Below, piece by piece: positions 10,921 to 21,654 of a stretch of DNA of 64,000 nt. A model generated the notes under the pieces. That model was not told the origin of the DNA and did no database searches. It saw nothing but the letters and a program-made list of their open reading frames with translations. Numbering within the stretch: the first letter of the stretch is position 1; every line of letters begins with the position of its first letter. The translations under genes were made by a program, and so were the position numbers. The DNA comes from Pseudoips prasinana. Its lineage: Eukaryota; Arthropoda; Insecta; Lepidoptera; Nolidae. The stretch covers positions 23,782,001 to 23,846,000 of the forward strand of contig OX621255.1 in NCBI GenBank assembly GCA_951640165.1. Reading direction: 5' to 3'.

Positions 10921-11081
10921 TACACACAATACACGACACAAGTAATTAATATTTAAACTAAAAAAATATTTTGATGCATTAAGTCGATTAAAAGTTCTTC
11001 TTAAATAAAATCGATTATTATTTCAAATCGAATCAGTTAAGTGTGAAGACGTCACTAATGTAGAACTGTCAAAATGTGAAA

Positions 11082-11261
11082 ATGGTAATAAACGAATGGA
11101 CAGAGTGTAGTGTAGTTGGTATTGCATGGAATGGCACTAAATTTGAAATATTTTGCTGCCCATACGGCACGGTACATAAAAGACAGGAATTACATCAATT
11201 TTACTTGTTTGAACTTCACAAATATGAAAATTACAATGGTTATATGGTAGATTTAATTATT
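11082..11261 (+). CDS. Unrecognised short open frame before a SINE
   Basis: From ATG at 11082 the frame gives VINEWTECSVVGIAWNGTKF and then an aromatic- and Cys-containing stretch (EIFCCPYGTVHKRQEL, FYLFELHKYENYNG). It then runs into the SINE at 11262 and stops at 11357. I do not recognise it. Only the part before the SINE could be host DNA. A donor-like atg|gtagat lies near 11247. It may be a first exon, a decayed gene or chance. Confidence 0.2.
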
Positions 11262-11440
11262 GCACGTGTGGCGCAGCGGCTAAGACAGTCGCCTCGCCGC
11301 TTCGTGTCGCGGGTTCGAGTCCCGTGCCGGACAACAATTTGTGTGACCCATAAATAGCTGTTCTGTGTCTGGATGTAATTTTTGTCCATCTATTATATAT
11401 TTGTAAAGTACCCCGCAACACAGGATTGGTTATTTTTTAT
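11262..11440 (+). mobile_element. tRNA-derived SINE (family B)
   Basis: The head cgtgtggcgcagcggctaag and B box ggttcgagtcccg are followed by ccggacaacaatttgtgtga and the tail gtaaagtaccccgcaacaca. Copies at 16053 and 41101 share the head, body and tail. Confidence 0.8.
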
Positions 11441-11530
11441 TTAACAACCCTTAGACATCATTCATAGGAAAAGAACAATGTTTTTCTGCGTCAACTAGTA
11501 AACTACCCTCAGTGATCTGCTGATCGACAT

Positions 11531-12022
11531 TAGTGTTGAAAATGACTGAATTAGACTGACTGTCATTTATGGTCAAATTGGTCATTAACTGTCAAAAATG
11601 GGCATTTTCAGTCAATTTGATTTCAGTACCTAATATTTTAGTACCTTTTAAGTTTTTGTCGTTGATAAAAGTCTGCAACCTCTAAATTGAAACAAAAAAG
11701 TGTATTTAAGACTTATAGTAGGTATTAATCATTTTACATTTCTAATCATGCGTGCATTTAAGACAGAATGGCAACGTCGCATCGCCTCCCGCATCGACTT
11801 TGATGTCGTCTTATCCTCTCATGATATAATAGAAAATAAAACGTTGCTTCATTTAAACTTGCATATAAATTGGGTACCTACCTAAATAAATGAATAATTG
11901 AGTGGTAGTCGAGTATAGACAATAATATTTGAGTCAAATTGACTGAATTTGTCAGTAAATGACCGGTCATTTAAGGTTTAGGACAATTGTGACTGGTCAT
12001 ATTCAGTCATTTTACATCTCTA
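11531..12022. mobile_element. hAT-type MITE with perfect 8-bp target duplication
   Basis: The ends are tagtgttgaaaatgactgaa and, on the other strand, tagagatgtaaaatgactga. The element is flanked by atcgacat at 11523-11530 and 12023-12030. An 8-bp duplication and a TAG start are hallmarks of hAT. Internal tcattt/aatgac repeats are frequent, and there is no transposase. Confidence 0.9.
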
Positions 12023-12030
12023 ATCGACAT

Positions 12031-12865
12031 TTGACTTGTGGTGATATATGTAGGCTACTTTTCAAACAAACCCCTTCAATTAGAGTAACAATTTGTTTGG
12101 GAGCTGCCATGTCTCAAGTAGACACACAGACTAACAGCCCTCTTTGAGGTTAAAAATGGGGTTGATTTTTGTGCCCATCCGAATGTAAATGGGATAGTTG
12201 GAACTTGGATATTTCTATGGAAATAATACTTTCCGTACACGGTAATTTAAAGTGTGCCAACACATAGCAGAATATTTTTGTATATGTATGTCCTACAATA
12301 TGATTGTCAATTTATAAATGTCTGGTTAATATATTGTATACGTAAGGCTGTGCATTTAAAAGGTATCTGTAATTTATCTCTTTAGAATGTTTGGAAATTT
12401 TGTAGAAGATAAAAAATATTATGTTGATTTTTTAATGTCTAAATAATACATTTTGGAGGGATTATATGTATATTAAATGTGGATGTTGAAGTTTATATAA
12501 TTCTATATAGAAATTCTGTTATGGATGTTTTCCTTACATCTAAATTGTTAGTTAAACTATTTGGATTTAAAACTTGAAGATGAATAGAGAATTTATATAA
12601 ATGTTGATTTAATAGACTAAAAAAGGAGGTGATTCTCAATATGACTGTATGTAATTTTTTATATTATTATTATAATGTATTGCGATTATTGTAATCGATT
12701 TCGGCGGTTTTTGTGAACTGTTTTATTTTTAATTTTAATCTATAGATTATACTTTTACAAATCTGACTGTAATTTAAGCGAGGAACTGGCTAATGTTAGG
12801 GAGCATAATGTAGCAGGATATCAAGAGAGCATTTGTTCACATGGCCTCATATCAAGGTATACGGG
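12031..12865. other. AT-rich intergenic DNA, no gene seen
   Basis: About 830 bp without a supportable gene, between the hAT MITE and a SINE. Confidence 0.5.
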
Positions 12866-13124
12866 CCTGTTGGCGTGGTTGGTAGATACAGTGCCTTTCA
12901 CGCAGGAGGTTGTGGGTTCGATTCCCACCCGGGACATATATTTGTGTGCATGAACATGTCTGTTTGTCCTGAGTCTGGGTGTAAATTATTTATATAAGTA
13001 TGTATTAACAAAAGAAAAATATTATATGTAGTATATCAGATATTATCTGGTTTCCATAGTACTAGCTCTGCTTAGTTTGGGATCAGATGACCGTGTGTGA
13101 ATAATGTCCCAGGATATTATTATT
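12866..13124 (+). mobile_element. tRNA-derived SINE (family D)
   Basis: The head gggcctgttggcgtggttgg and B box gggttcgattccc are followed by a tail with cttagtttgggatcagatga and gtcccaggatattattatta. Fragments recur at 581, 1485, 51980 and 53275. Confidence 0.75.
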
Positions 13125-13223
13125 ATATCAAGCTATACATTTTCAGTATAAGCTGATCTCATGTTGTATAGGATTTCCATTCAATGGGAGGTCAGTTTAT
13201 ATTGGAAATGTATAGCTTGATAT
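13125..13223. repeat. 99-bp imperfect palindrome
   Basis: The left arm atatcaagctatacatttt and right arm aaatgtatagcttgatat extend inward with mismatches (gtataagctga versus tcagtttatat). It is a small foldback element at the tail of the SINE. Confidence 0.75.
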
Positions 13224-13468
13224 GTAGCTGTGTTTACAGTGAGTATGGGTAATATTGCGAACATTAATGAATACACAGACATTTTCCTCAGATAGCCCAT
13301 GTCATAATATTACATCCCATAACGCTGGTCAGTGCCTAGCTTTAAAGTTTATAAAAGCAAATGTAAGTCAGTTTAGTTTTTTAAAACAGTAATTTCATCT
13401 AGTCATTGTAACAATATTACATAAGTATAATGTATGAAATAAAAAATGTAACTTTAAATTTAATCAAT

Positions 13469-13474
13469 TTTATT
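13469..13474 (-). terminator. Poly(A) signal of UQCR10
   Basis: AATAAA on the minus strand, about 57 bp past the UQCR10 stop, in an AT-rich context. Confidence 0.6.
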
Positions 13475-13530
13475 GATAAATTAACATTTGGCTACTAAAT
13501 TAAATCATTTTAATTAATGGGTTGTTTTCT

Positions 13531-13569
13531 TTATTGCTCATATTTGTGCTTGATGTCCTTCCAGAGTTT
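13531..13569 (-). CDS. UQCR10: UQCR10 coding exon 2 (39 bp)
   Basis: It encodes KLWKDIKHKYEQ and TAA, after a T-rich acceptor ending acag at 13570. It is too short for ordinary ORF finding but matches the family C-terminus exactly. Confidence 0.92.
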   Translation of the reverse strand, partial: KLWKDIKHKYEQ

Positions 13570-15645
13570 CTGTAAAAAACAAATATTCATATTATTGACA
13601 AAATAATAGTTAAATTTGGTCTGTATTTCTTTTGGGGATATCATATATAATGGATTATTAAAAGTAACTAAATCAGCATATTAATGGGGCATTACTACCC
13701 ATAATTTCTTACAGACTACCTTAGGATGGACAAAGAGTTGTATAAAATAAAAATAGGTAAGAAGTAACAATGTAGTAAATAGAAAAAGTATCTATCTATA
13801 TGACATCTAGGGATCTACTCTGTAACCAAAATATTCTGTGGTGAAAAGTGTAAAGATTGTTTATAGTGTTGACGGTCACCGTAGCCTAGTTGGTAGTGTT
13901 CCTGCCTACGAAACTGGTGGTCCTGGGTTTGAATCCCGGTAAGTGCAAATATTTGTGTGATGAGCACGAATATTTCTTTCTGAGTCATGGATGTTTTCTA
14001 TGTATATAAGTATTTCTCTATCTATATAAGTATGTATATCGTCGCCCGGTACCCATAGTACAAGCTTTGCTTAGTTTGGGGCTAGGATGATCTACGTGTC
14101 ATTGTCCCAAGATATTATTTTGCCAAATTTATTGTTTATATAATATTTTAGAATGAATTATAGCATTAAATGCACCATAATAACATCACATCAAGACAAC
14201 ACCTGCACTAGGGAATTAAATTGATATTCCAGAAAGAGCTTCAAGCTCTTCTCTGACACACAGACTGAACAAAATCATGTGGGTTTCCTAAATTTCCTAG
14301 ATAGCTATCTTGTGTGGGACTCAAACCTAAAACTCGCAAGGTAGCAAGGCAACCACCTTTACCACAGTGGTAAGGTGGTTCTCATTCAGTCCAAACAGTT
14401 GTTTTTCCAAAAGATAACTTAACAATATCATATTTCAAGTAGATATGTGTAAAGGAATATGGTGATAGTTGGTAAATGCCCCCATCTATCACACACAAGT
14501 GATAATCATGAGTTTTAGGGCAAAAAAATGTGAAATCAGTACTTAATATAATACAGGGGCTCATACATGATAGAGTATATGATCATGATGGTGTTTATTT
14601 CACAAGGTAAAGCAGCATGACCATTGCAATACTATTATTGGTTATTGTTGTTACAATTACCAATAATAGTGGCAACATGGCAATTTGTAATTGAAACAGC
14701 ACTATTGCTTACTTATAACATTGTATGATCCTTTCCAAAGTGTATGTTTTGTAAGTTGTCCCATTAATAAATAAACAAATTAATTAAAATAATGATTGTG
14801 CTAGCACCACTTTGACCCCTTAAACCCTGAACGTTTTTGTGAATCTGGCATTAAAAAATCTATGGTCTATAATTTTTTTATATTGAGCTTTGTAGTTGGA
14901 ACATGTTATATCTCTAGCAAATCTTATTCAAAAGGTTTCAAATTTGTCACAGCCATAAACTACATTAGATCAGCTAGTTATATAGCAATTGGAACATGAC
15001 TTATGGTGGAATCCATAAGACTACAGAGGTTAACAGTGATCGGCCAATGTCCAGCCAGTAATAGCACAGCACTTTATTAATCTTCTTATGTTAATAAAAT
15101 CAGTTTACGAGATTCAGATTTTCGTTGCTCTACTGAACATAGTATAGAGGCTTTATACTATGTTCAGTAGAAGGACGAAAGTCTACACTGGCATGCTAAC
15201 CTGCTGGTTGAATAAAACGAGGTTAGGTTGGTATTGATATTAGATAAGAAAATTATGTTTCCCGAAATATTACCTTTCAATAAAGTTAAAACAGACTAGT
15301 AGATATTAGTATGCTAGTGCACCATCCCAGAACGACCATCAAAGGATGAGATTATTTAAACCTGTAATTTGTATGTAAACTCCTCAACAGTTCTCTATTA
15401 ACTTAGAATATTTTTAAAGCCCACAGCATCACGTACATAAAGGAAAGAATAACTACATATACACGAAAAGTCAACTTATGGGAAAATTACATAACAATAC
15501 TCACTCCCTTGTTTATACTCTCGAATATAGCAACGGAGCCAACTTCAAAGGTCCTTTCAAAGAAGAACGTGCCTAGAGCAGCCGCTAGGAAGAAGGTGGA
15601 GGTACGCTTGAAAACAGCACGGTTCAACGTCGTCCAGGCAGACAT
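13531..15645 (-). CDS. UQCR10: UQCR10, cytochrome b-c1 complex subunit 9 (complete, two coding exons)
   Basis: Small single-pass subunit of respiratory complex III in the inner mitochondrial membrane, close to cytochrome c1 and the Rieske protein (family knowledge). Exon 1 is 15505-15645, from ATG (15645-15643) to donor gtgagt at 15504-15499. Exon 2 is 13531-13569, after acceptor ttttttacag, ending TAA. The join is phase 0 and gives 59 residues. The N-terminus is MSAWTTLNRAVFKRTSTFF, then a hydrophobic helix (LAAALGTFFFER) and the diagnostic FE...AIFESINKG joined to KLWKDIKHKYEQ. The usual family length is about 60 residues. The Met used lacks the in-frame extension that an upstream Met at 15723 would add; the family starts here. 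The intron holds a SINE and hairpins. An AATAAA follows the stop at 13474-13469. Identification is from remembered family pattern. Confidence 0.93.
13873..14118 (+). mobile_element. tRNA-derived SINE (family A) in the UQCR10 intron
   Basis: Same head (ggtcaccgtagcctagttgg), B box, body and tail as the 9571 copy. It is antisense to UQCR10. Confidence 0.8.
15118..15181. repeat. Short hairpin in the UQCR10 intron
   Basis: The arms ctactgaacatagtata and tatactatgttcagtag pair perfectly over 17 bp with a 7-base loop. Outer bases ttttcgt / acgaaag extend the stem. A weaker hairpin (actattattggt...accaataatagt) is at 14631-14670. Confidence 0.7.
15505..15645 (-). CDS. UQCR10: UQCR10 coding exon 1
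   Basis: The 141 bp give 47 codons from ATG to INKG and end in phase 0 before gtgagtattg. The context ccaaaATGtct is reasonable for an insect start. Confidence 0.92.
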
Positions 15646-15723
15646 TTTGGTAATTAATTCAAGAAAATCACTTTTCTCGTCGATTTCAGCCTCGGATTTA
15701 CCATAGACAAAAACAAATGTCAA

Positions 15724-16052
15724 TTGTTATTTTCTTTTTCTAGAATTGTATATTGACCGTGGATAGCCAACATTAGTCTTTGGCCTTTGGCCATAATATC
15801 ATCCATAGACAACATTAAATAAAAGGCGTTAATTATGGCGCTGTGCAATACGTCGTTGGTTATTATAATTTTAGTCTTCGATTAGTTTTCTATATGTATT
15901 ATTATGAGGCGTCATTTCCATAACAAAACTTTCCACTTTCTTTTCATAAACAGAAATCTTCACTTGTAATGTGCGGTAAATTAATAATGCTTAGTTGTTA
16001 TTAGTCGGCCCTGTATTTAAATAATTATGTAATTACACTAATTACGTCTATA
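15724..16052. other. Presumed upstream region of UQCR10, no second gene seen
   Basis: It holds the likely 5' UTR/promoter side of UQCR10. No TATA box or divergent exon could be identified with confidence. Confidence 0.35.
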
Positions 16053-16235
16053 CTGCACGTGTGGCGCAGCGGCTAAGACAGTTGCTTCGTGTCACGGGGT
16101 CGAGTCCCGCGCCGGACAACTATTTGTGTGACCCACAAATAGTTGTTCTGAGTCTGGATGTAATTCGTGTACGTCTATTATATGTTTGTAAAGTACCGAC
16201 CTCGCAACAGGGAATAGTTCCCTAAAGCGGGCGTT
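16053..16235 (+). mobile_element. tRNA-derived SINE (family B)
   Basis: Head cgtgtggcgcagcggctaag, B box ggtcgagtcccg and tail gtaaagtaccgac. The head has a short internal deletion compared with 11262. Confidence 0.75.
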
Positions 16236-17060
16236 GTCTTTAAAAAAAAATTAATACGTAAGCAAAGTTTTAAGATAATAATAAAGTTTTGGAAGCAGTT
16301 TCGCTGAAACCGTAGTTCGGGTAAGTGATCGTAAGAGTTCCAGAATGTTACGGTGTATGTCATGAAGATGGTAGAAACTAGAAAGTGGCAAACCTAACAG
16401 CTCTTCCGCTCATTGTACGCATACGTGGGTACAAGGTTTTACCTTAGAACTTTGGGTGAGCTTATAAGCTTAGAATCGTTGATATTTTTTTGTGACGACA
16501 CAAACACTGATGATCTAAATTTAGATAACTCAAAGGTGACTGACTGACTGACATAGTGATCTATCAACGCACAGCCCAAACCACTGGACGGGCATGCAGT
16601 GTAGATGTGATGACGTAGGCATCCACTAAGAAAGATTTTGATTAATTCTACCCCCAAGGGGATAAAATAGGGGATGAAACTTTGTCAATTTTAAACCGAT
16701 CGGAACTTTGCATGCATAAAGCTACTATGACGTACGCACCCCCTAAGAAAGGATTTTGCGATGCAGGCTATATAAGTTTAGTAACTTTTCAGTTTAAAAT
16801 ATACGAATTTCTGTATGCTAGCGCCATCTACATTGAGTTATTTTGGACAGAACTTTGAATTAACCATTTTTGTGCATAGTGCATAGATAATATATCTAGC
16901 GGATTATATTTGACGACTAGCTTTTGCTCGCGTTAAGCAGTATTATTATTAATTAGGTATTGTTTTGAATTTGAAAACTTTGTTAACTTGGGAAACTATA
17001 CGCAGAATAACAAACACTACCCAAAAGAAAAACCCCGCTGAAGTGCTTTTAAATACGGCC
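16236..17060. other. Repeat debris, Helitron-like remnant on minus
   Basis: The sequence cgactagcttttgctcgcgt near 16913 looks like an inverted Helitron 3' end (ctagt plus GC stem). The flanking 16660-16900 carries the usual conserved head-like phrases but no gene. Confidence 0.35.
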
Positions 17061-17349
17061 CCCAATGATCCCCTAGCTTCTGTGAATAAAATTAATCATT
17101 ATATTTACTGAAATTGGACAGAAACTTGCAAGTAACATCAAACAGCACCATAATCTACCCAACTCATTGTGTGACATAAAGAGCTCTTCTAATTTATCAT
17201 CCTTTGTCCTCTTTGAAACCAATGTAGAAGAGGTTGACTCTGTTATCAATGACTTAAAAAACGACTCTGCAACAGGCTGGGACGGCATACCTGGTGCATT
17301 TTTAAACGGGTAAAAAATATTATTAGTCCAATACTAACACATCTTTTTA

Positions 17350-17455
17350 ACTTACATACATACGCATACATAGACTCACGCCTGTTTCCCAGTGGGGTAG
17401 GCAGAGACAACAGACTTCCATTTGTCACGATCCTTTTCTCCGATTCTTTTTAACT
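17350..17455 (-). mobile_element. 5'-truncated RTE LINE tail nested in the decayed LINE
   Basis: About 100 bp match the 3' end of the RTE at 2986: tagactcacgcctgtttccc, ggggtaggcagagacaac, and minus-strand coding for [16 protein letters not shown]. It sits between RT segments that should be contiguous. Confidence 0.8.
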
Positions 17456-18132
17456 TGTGCATCAATAAAGGGATTGCCCTAATATCTTTAAACGTTCCAT
17501 TATACACCCCATTCATAAAGGGGGAAGTGGAGACTGTGTCGAGAACTACCGGCCAATTTCCGTGCTTAGGTACTGCCATGCCTAAACTACTAGAAAAGCT
17601 CATCAACTCACGTCTGAAGAAATATCTAATTCAAGAAAAAATCATCGCTACAACACAAATATGGATTCCAACCCAACAAGTCAACCACCTTGCTAGTAAA
17701 TTAGACCATGGCCAAAACTGCGTAGGCATATTCCTGGATCTATCCAAGGCGTTCGACACAGTCACTTCTCATTTGCTACTAAGAAAGATGGAAAACATTG
17801 GAATTCACGGTCTGCCTCTTCAAATGTTTCAAGACTTCCTTACTAATAGGTCCCAAGCTACAAAAATAGGTACGTATATCAGCGCTCCACTGCCTATTAC
17901 TTGCGGTGTCCCGCAAGTCAGTGTTCTTGGCCCAAGTCTCTTGCCGATTTACATAAATGATCTGTGGAAATATCTTTCATCTAAAGGAAAAATATTTTCC
18001 TACGCAGATGCCACCGCTATTATATTCGAACCGGAGACTTGGGCCGAAACCCGTCTTCACGCTGAAAAAGGTCTCTATCAAATCTCTCAATGGCTAAATA
18101 TGAACCTCTTAGCTCTTAATGTTAGCAAATAA
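17422..18132 (+). pseudogene. Reverse transcriptase core of the decayed jockey/CR1-group LINE
   Basis: The open frame of 236 residues begins in the RTE insertion, so its first ~12 codons are foreign. From about residue 50 it is RT: LLEKLINSRLKKYLIQEKI, CVGIFLDLSKAFDTV (first catalytic Asp), GVPQVSVLGPSLLPIYINDL, and YADATAIIF, where the second Asp of the catalytic pair is replaced by Ala. It ends at TAA in LALNVSK. A dead copy by loss of a metal-binding residue. Confidence 0.78.
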
Positions 18133-18786
18133 AAATTTATCACTTTCTCTATAAAAAGAACTACTCAACCAGACTTCCATAATTTCCATCTTAAAGTACC
18201 TACATACATGCAATAATATTAACTCTTTAACATGTTCCTGTCGGCCTTTGGAGAGAACCAATCAACATCAAACACCTAGGCGTCCAACTTGATGAACTTG
18301 AAAACACACTCTTGGAAGGCACACATAGACCTGCTATCGGGACGAATACGCAAGATGATCTGGATATTTAAAAAGCTGAGAAACATACTAAAACCAGCTC
18401 TTTTGCAGACTATCTACTACGCCATGACTCGATCAATAATGGACTATTGCATACCAGCTTGGGGAGGAGCGTGCAAAACAAATATTATTACAGTCGAACA
18501 TGCAATCCTATCACTTTCTTCAGAAGGCAATATTTATTCCTAGCACTATATATTTATAACAAACTCAATTCAATTCTAAATTTATATCCCAAAACCTCTA
18601 AGAAATGTAGACCTATTATAAAAAATACTCGCTAAACCTAAACTACAACGATACTGAATCTCTCATAAATATTGTAAAATAACAATATTTTTAAATAAAA
18701 GTTTAATTATAGTTTGTCAACTAATGACTCACATACGCAACATACAAACACACACACATATACTCACACACATTCATACACGCACG

Positions 18787-18788
<2 letters not shown>

Positions 18789-18832
<44 letters not shown>
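18789..18832. repeat. (CA)n microsatellite
   Basis: About 22 uninterrupted CA units, with imperfect CA/CG repeats from about 18745. Confidence 0.95.
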
Positions 18833-18836
<4 letters not shown>

Positions 18837-18859
18837 TTGCAATACCCATTTAATAATAA

Positions 18860-18900
18860 TACTTCTTAACGCAAGCGAAGCCGCGGGCAAAAGCTAGTTT
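18860..18900 (+). mobile_element. Helitron-like 3' end
   Basis: The sequence acgcaagcgaagccgcgggc then aaaagctagttt is a GC-rich stem followed by CTAGT, similar to 2531 and 53790. The upstream body is not identifiable. Confidence 0.4.
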
Positions 18901-19396
18901 AACATAAGTAGTTATATTTTAACATTATATAAATGAATGACTTATTACCAGTGTTTGTCCCTCGAGCTCTGACTACGCTTCCATCAGTCTGCTCGAGGAA
19001 TTATGTCATGAATCTCTATTTCTCTTCCAGTAATGTCTTCTGTAGTTCATCCAGGTTAATGCGGCGGGTATTTTGGTTTTAAAGCAGCACTTTAACTCTG
19101 CGTTTCCATATTTATAAGTTTAAAATCACGCTACACCAATCAGTGAAATGTACCCGTCCGCGTTAGGACATATCCCAAAGGGGATTGTCACGTGCAAAGT
19201 TAATCCGATGTAGGTACCGATGGTATCTTTCAAGTTTTGAGGCTTTTCCTCACTTCAACTTCAATTATTCTGCGAACTATATGCTAGTTCATTCGCACTC
19301 CGCGCACGATTTTTAAGTTCATTTCGGGCTTGTACAGCCCTTAACCACGTATTCCTACCAGCTTGGGTTAAAGAAAACGGCCATTCCACCAATGTG
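18901..19396. other. Intergenic DNA, no gene recognised
   Basis: A minus-strand stretch near 19010-19060 reads INLDELQKTLLEEK and then stops. I cannot assign it to a gene or element. Confidence 0.4.
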
Positions 19397-19557
19397 TTGT
19401 ACTTGTTTACGCAAAATACCTACTGGTTTATCTCGGTATCAAACCGTATAGCTTGAGTGATCCAACACAAAAATGTGTATGTACTTGACACATTTTTGTG
19501 TTGGATCACTCAAGCTATACGGATAAACCAGTAGGTATTTTGCGTAAACAAGTACAA
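19397..19557. repeat. 161-bp palindrome with one asymmetric insertion
   Basis: The left arm starts ttgtacttgtttacgcaaaa and the right arm ends ttttgcgtaaacaagtacaa. The arms pair through ggtttatc...gtatagcttgagtgatcc. The left arm alone carries about 13 extra bases (ctcggtatcaaac). Confidence 0.88.
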
Positions 19558-20013
19558 CAAGGTCTTAAATTGACTGTATGTTTCGCAGTGGTTAAGATAT
19601 TCTCCTCGCTACTAAGTCGGCTTTCTTACGTTTGGGATTCGATCCCTACACACACAGAACAACTATTTGTTTGACCCATCAATATTTGTGGGACTACCTA
19701 TCAAAGAGAATATAACGACCTTCTACGCCACAAGTAACCGATACTCTACGCGATGAGGTCGAGTTACATTGAAGTAATAATCAATAGAATAGCTCGCCTG
19801 TGGGTCTAATATAACAGCATACTATTTGTCCGGAGAGCTGATTATTCACAACCAGGGGGGCTACCGGCTCAGTCACCGAACATCGTTTTCGTGATCGACA
19901 TTCATATAGATGAAGGCTTCTTATTCTTATTCTTCTGGTGGCGGCTATTTCCAGTCCCCGGAGGTCCTGGTAACACTGCGTCCAGTGATGACCTATTGTG
20001 CTCGCCGCTCCAA
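19558..20013. other. Degenerate SINE-like segment and unassigned DNA
   Basis: A B-box-like gggattcgatccc and a SINE-B-like tttgtttgacccatcaatat lie at 19590-19700. The rest is unassigned. Confidence 0.35.
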
Positions 20014-20544
20014 CTAAACTTCCCTGTCTAACCCTGCAACATAGATAAATTGCAGAATCTTCTTTGCAGGAGTAACGATAACATCGTCCTGGTGCAAGAA
20101 GTGTTGGCCCAGGACGGTGTTACGTTTATGCATCAGTGGCTCATAGTGACAGAGCAGGTGTAGAGGTGTTTCCTCTGCGTTATTGCAGAATCTGCACACT
20201 CTACAGTCTCCGATGCTCACCGTGGACAGGTGTTTCCTGACACGGCAATGTCCCGTTAACACCCTAGTTATGATGCATAAGTTCCTCCTATTAAGCGCGA
20301 GGACTTCGTTCGCAGTTTTGCGGTCGTAGCCCTTGATAGCTTTTTTGGAGTGAGTTAAACCTGGAAGTTTGTGCCAGCATTTAACAGCTTCCTGTTTGCA
20401 ATGGTTCCTTAGGGTGAGTAGGACTGTGCTTTTTGGTATTCCACATATCGGCTTAGGGCCGTATTGGACCAATTTAGCTCCAGCCCGTGCAAGTTCGTCG
20501 GCACTTTCGTTGCCCTCGATATACCCGCATGACCCGGTACCCAT
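20014..20544 (-). pseudogene. RNase H C-terminal half and Cys/His tail of the LINE
   Basis: This 176-codon frame carries the end of RNase H (GNESADELAR, with the metal-binding Asp) and then the post-RNase H region usual in I/LOA-type proteins, with a CxxC...H...C cluster (VCRFCNNAEETPLHLLCHYE). The upstream half, including WVPGH, is in another frame (20409-20825). So the polypeptide is split. Confidence 0.7.
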
Positions 20545-21175
20545 CGAAGTATGACCTTGTTCCTAAGGCACAGTATGTTGAGACTGTCAATGCACTTCAT
20601 AACCAGCCCTGACGTTATAGTGTCAGAGTTCAAGGCTAGGAGAGCCGCTTGACTTGTCTCTTGTCTGAATGGATGTAGATTGTGTGATTGACATAGTCTT
20701 TTTGCAAGTTGGCTTCTGCACATACAATGATGGCATAAACCTCTGGAAAATTTTACTGGCTTTGAATCTGGGTCGTTCCTCGAAAACTCCACACTTGTTA
20801 TTATTAAAGCATTCCCTTTACCCAAATGACAGTTGTTTGATCAATGTTCTTGTTTGTTAGTCCATTGATCAACGTGCTTGTCGGGGTGTTATCAAAGGCG
20901 CCTTCAATATCCAAGAATGCACAGAGTGCTATCTGTTTGTCCTCCAGTGCTCTTTCGACCCTGTCTGTCAATTGCAGCAGGGCGGTTTCCGTAGACCTGC
21001 CTCTACAGTATGCGTGTTGAGTACTGTGGATAGGCTGTGACTTTAGTCCTTCCTCCCTTATGTACCTGTCGAGTATTTTCTCCAGTGTTTTCAGGAGGAA
21101 GGAGGTCAGGCTGATTGGCCTGAAGGACTTAGGCAGGGAATAGTCCTTCTTGCCAGCTTGCCAGCAATTAAGGCT
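20014..21175 (-). mobile_element. Decayed RNase H-encoding (I-group, possibly LOA-like) LINE fragment
   Basis: Reading leftwards: RT pieces PKSFRPISLTSFLLKTLEKI, TEKALL-like TETALLQLTDRVERAL and ALCAFLDIEGAFDNT (21150-20860). An internal deletion then jumps past the rest of RT into an RNase H domain with VILRWVPGHAGI and IEGNESADELARAGA. A C-terminal Cys/His cluster follows (CRVCRFCNNAEETPLHLLC, 20014-20230). At least one frameshift lies near 20530. Confidence 0.8.
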
Positions 21176-21650
21176 TAATAATATTATTAAATCATTCGCT
21201 CAATCGGCTTCAACGTTGACAATCGATTTCGGACCATTTTTGAAGTCACATGTGCTCATGATTGAATAAATGATTTGGTCATTTTTAGCTTACATCTATT
21301 TGAACGCCGATCACGATGGCTTAGGCGGTAGCCCCCCTGGCCTTTAACATAAACCATGGAGTAACTTCTGTTAAGAGGCCACCATCACATCGCTCATCCA
21401 TCTGGCTCATAAAACAATTGAACTACCTGCTGCTACCGATTAGGCGTACCCAGGGGTGACGCGTACTAAATTTAAGCCTACGGACTCTAGCACTTTGTCG
21501 TCATAACTTTTGCTCCAGTAACCTCCCCGTAACTCCTAGGGAGCTCGTATTAACCTTTTGACAGCCATAGTCATGTGATTGCGCCCAGCACGCTTCGGTG
21601 ACATTTTGATTTCTCATGTCAAAAGGTTATCAGCATACTTCACAATAATA
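21176..21650. other. Unassigned intergenic DNA
   Basis: No gene or clear repeat recognised. Confidence 0.4.
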
Positions 21651-21654
21651 ATAA

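Larger units (their letters stand above)
17061..18690 (+). mobile_element. Decayed jockey/CR1-group LINE fragment with an RTE tail inserted in it
   Basis: Reverse transcriptase pieces lie in order: DSATGWDGIPGAFLNG near 17270, then FLDLSKAFDTV, GVPQVSVLGPSLLPIYINDL and YADATAIIF (17740-18030), and a C-terminal IRKMIWIFKKLRNILKPALL piece at about 18350. The expected GVPQGS is GVPQVS and the catalytic YADD is YADA, so it is inactive. Stops and shifts are frequent. The 5' half is missing. Confidence 0.8.

Noticed and set aside
18789..18832. CA tract as a Z-DNA or regulatory element
   Set aside because: An ordinary microsatellite; nothing nearby suggests a gene it would regulate.
19000..19070. 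Possible minus-strand exon INLDELQKTLLEEK
   Set aside because: It is followed at once by stops and has no convincing splice borders or family match.
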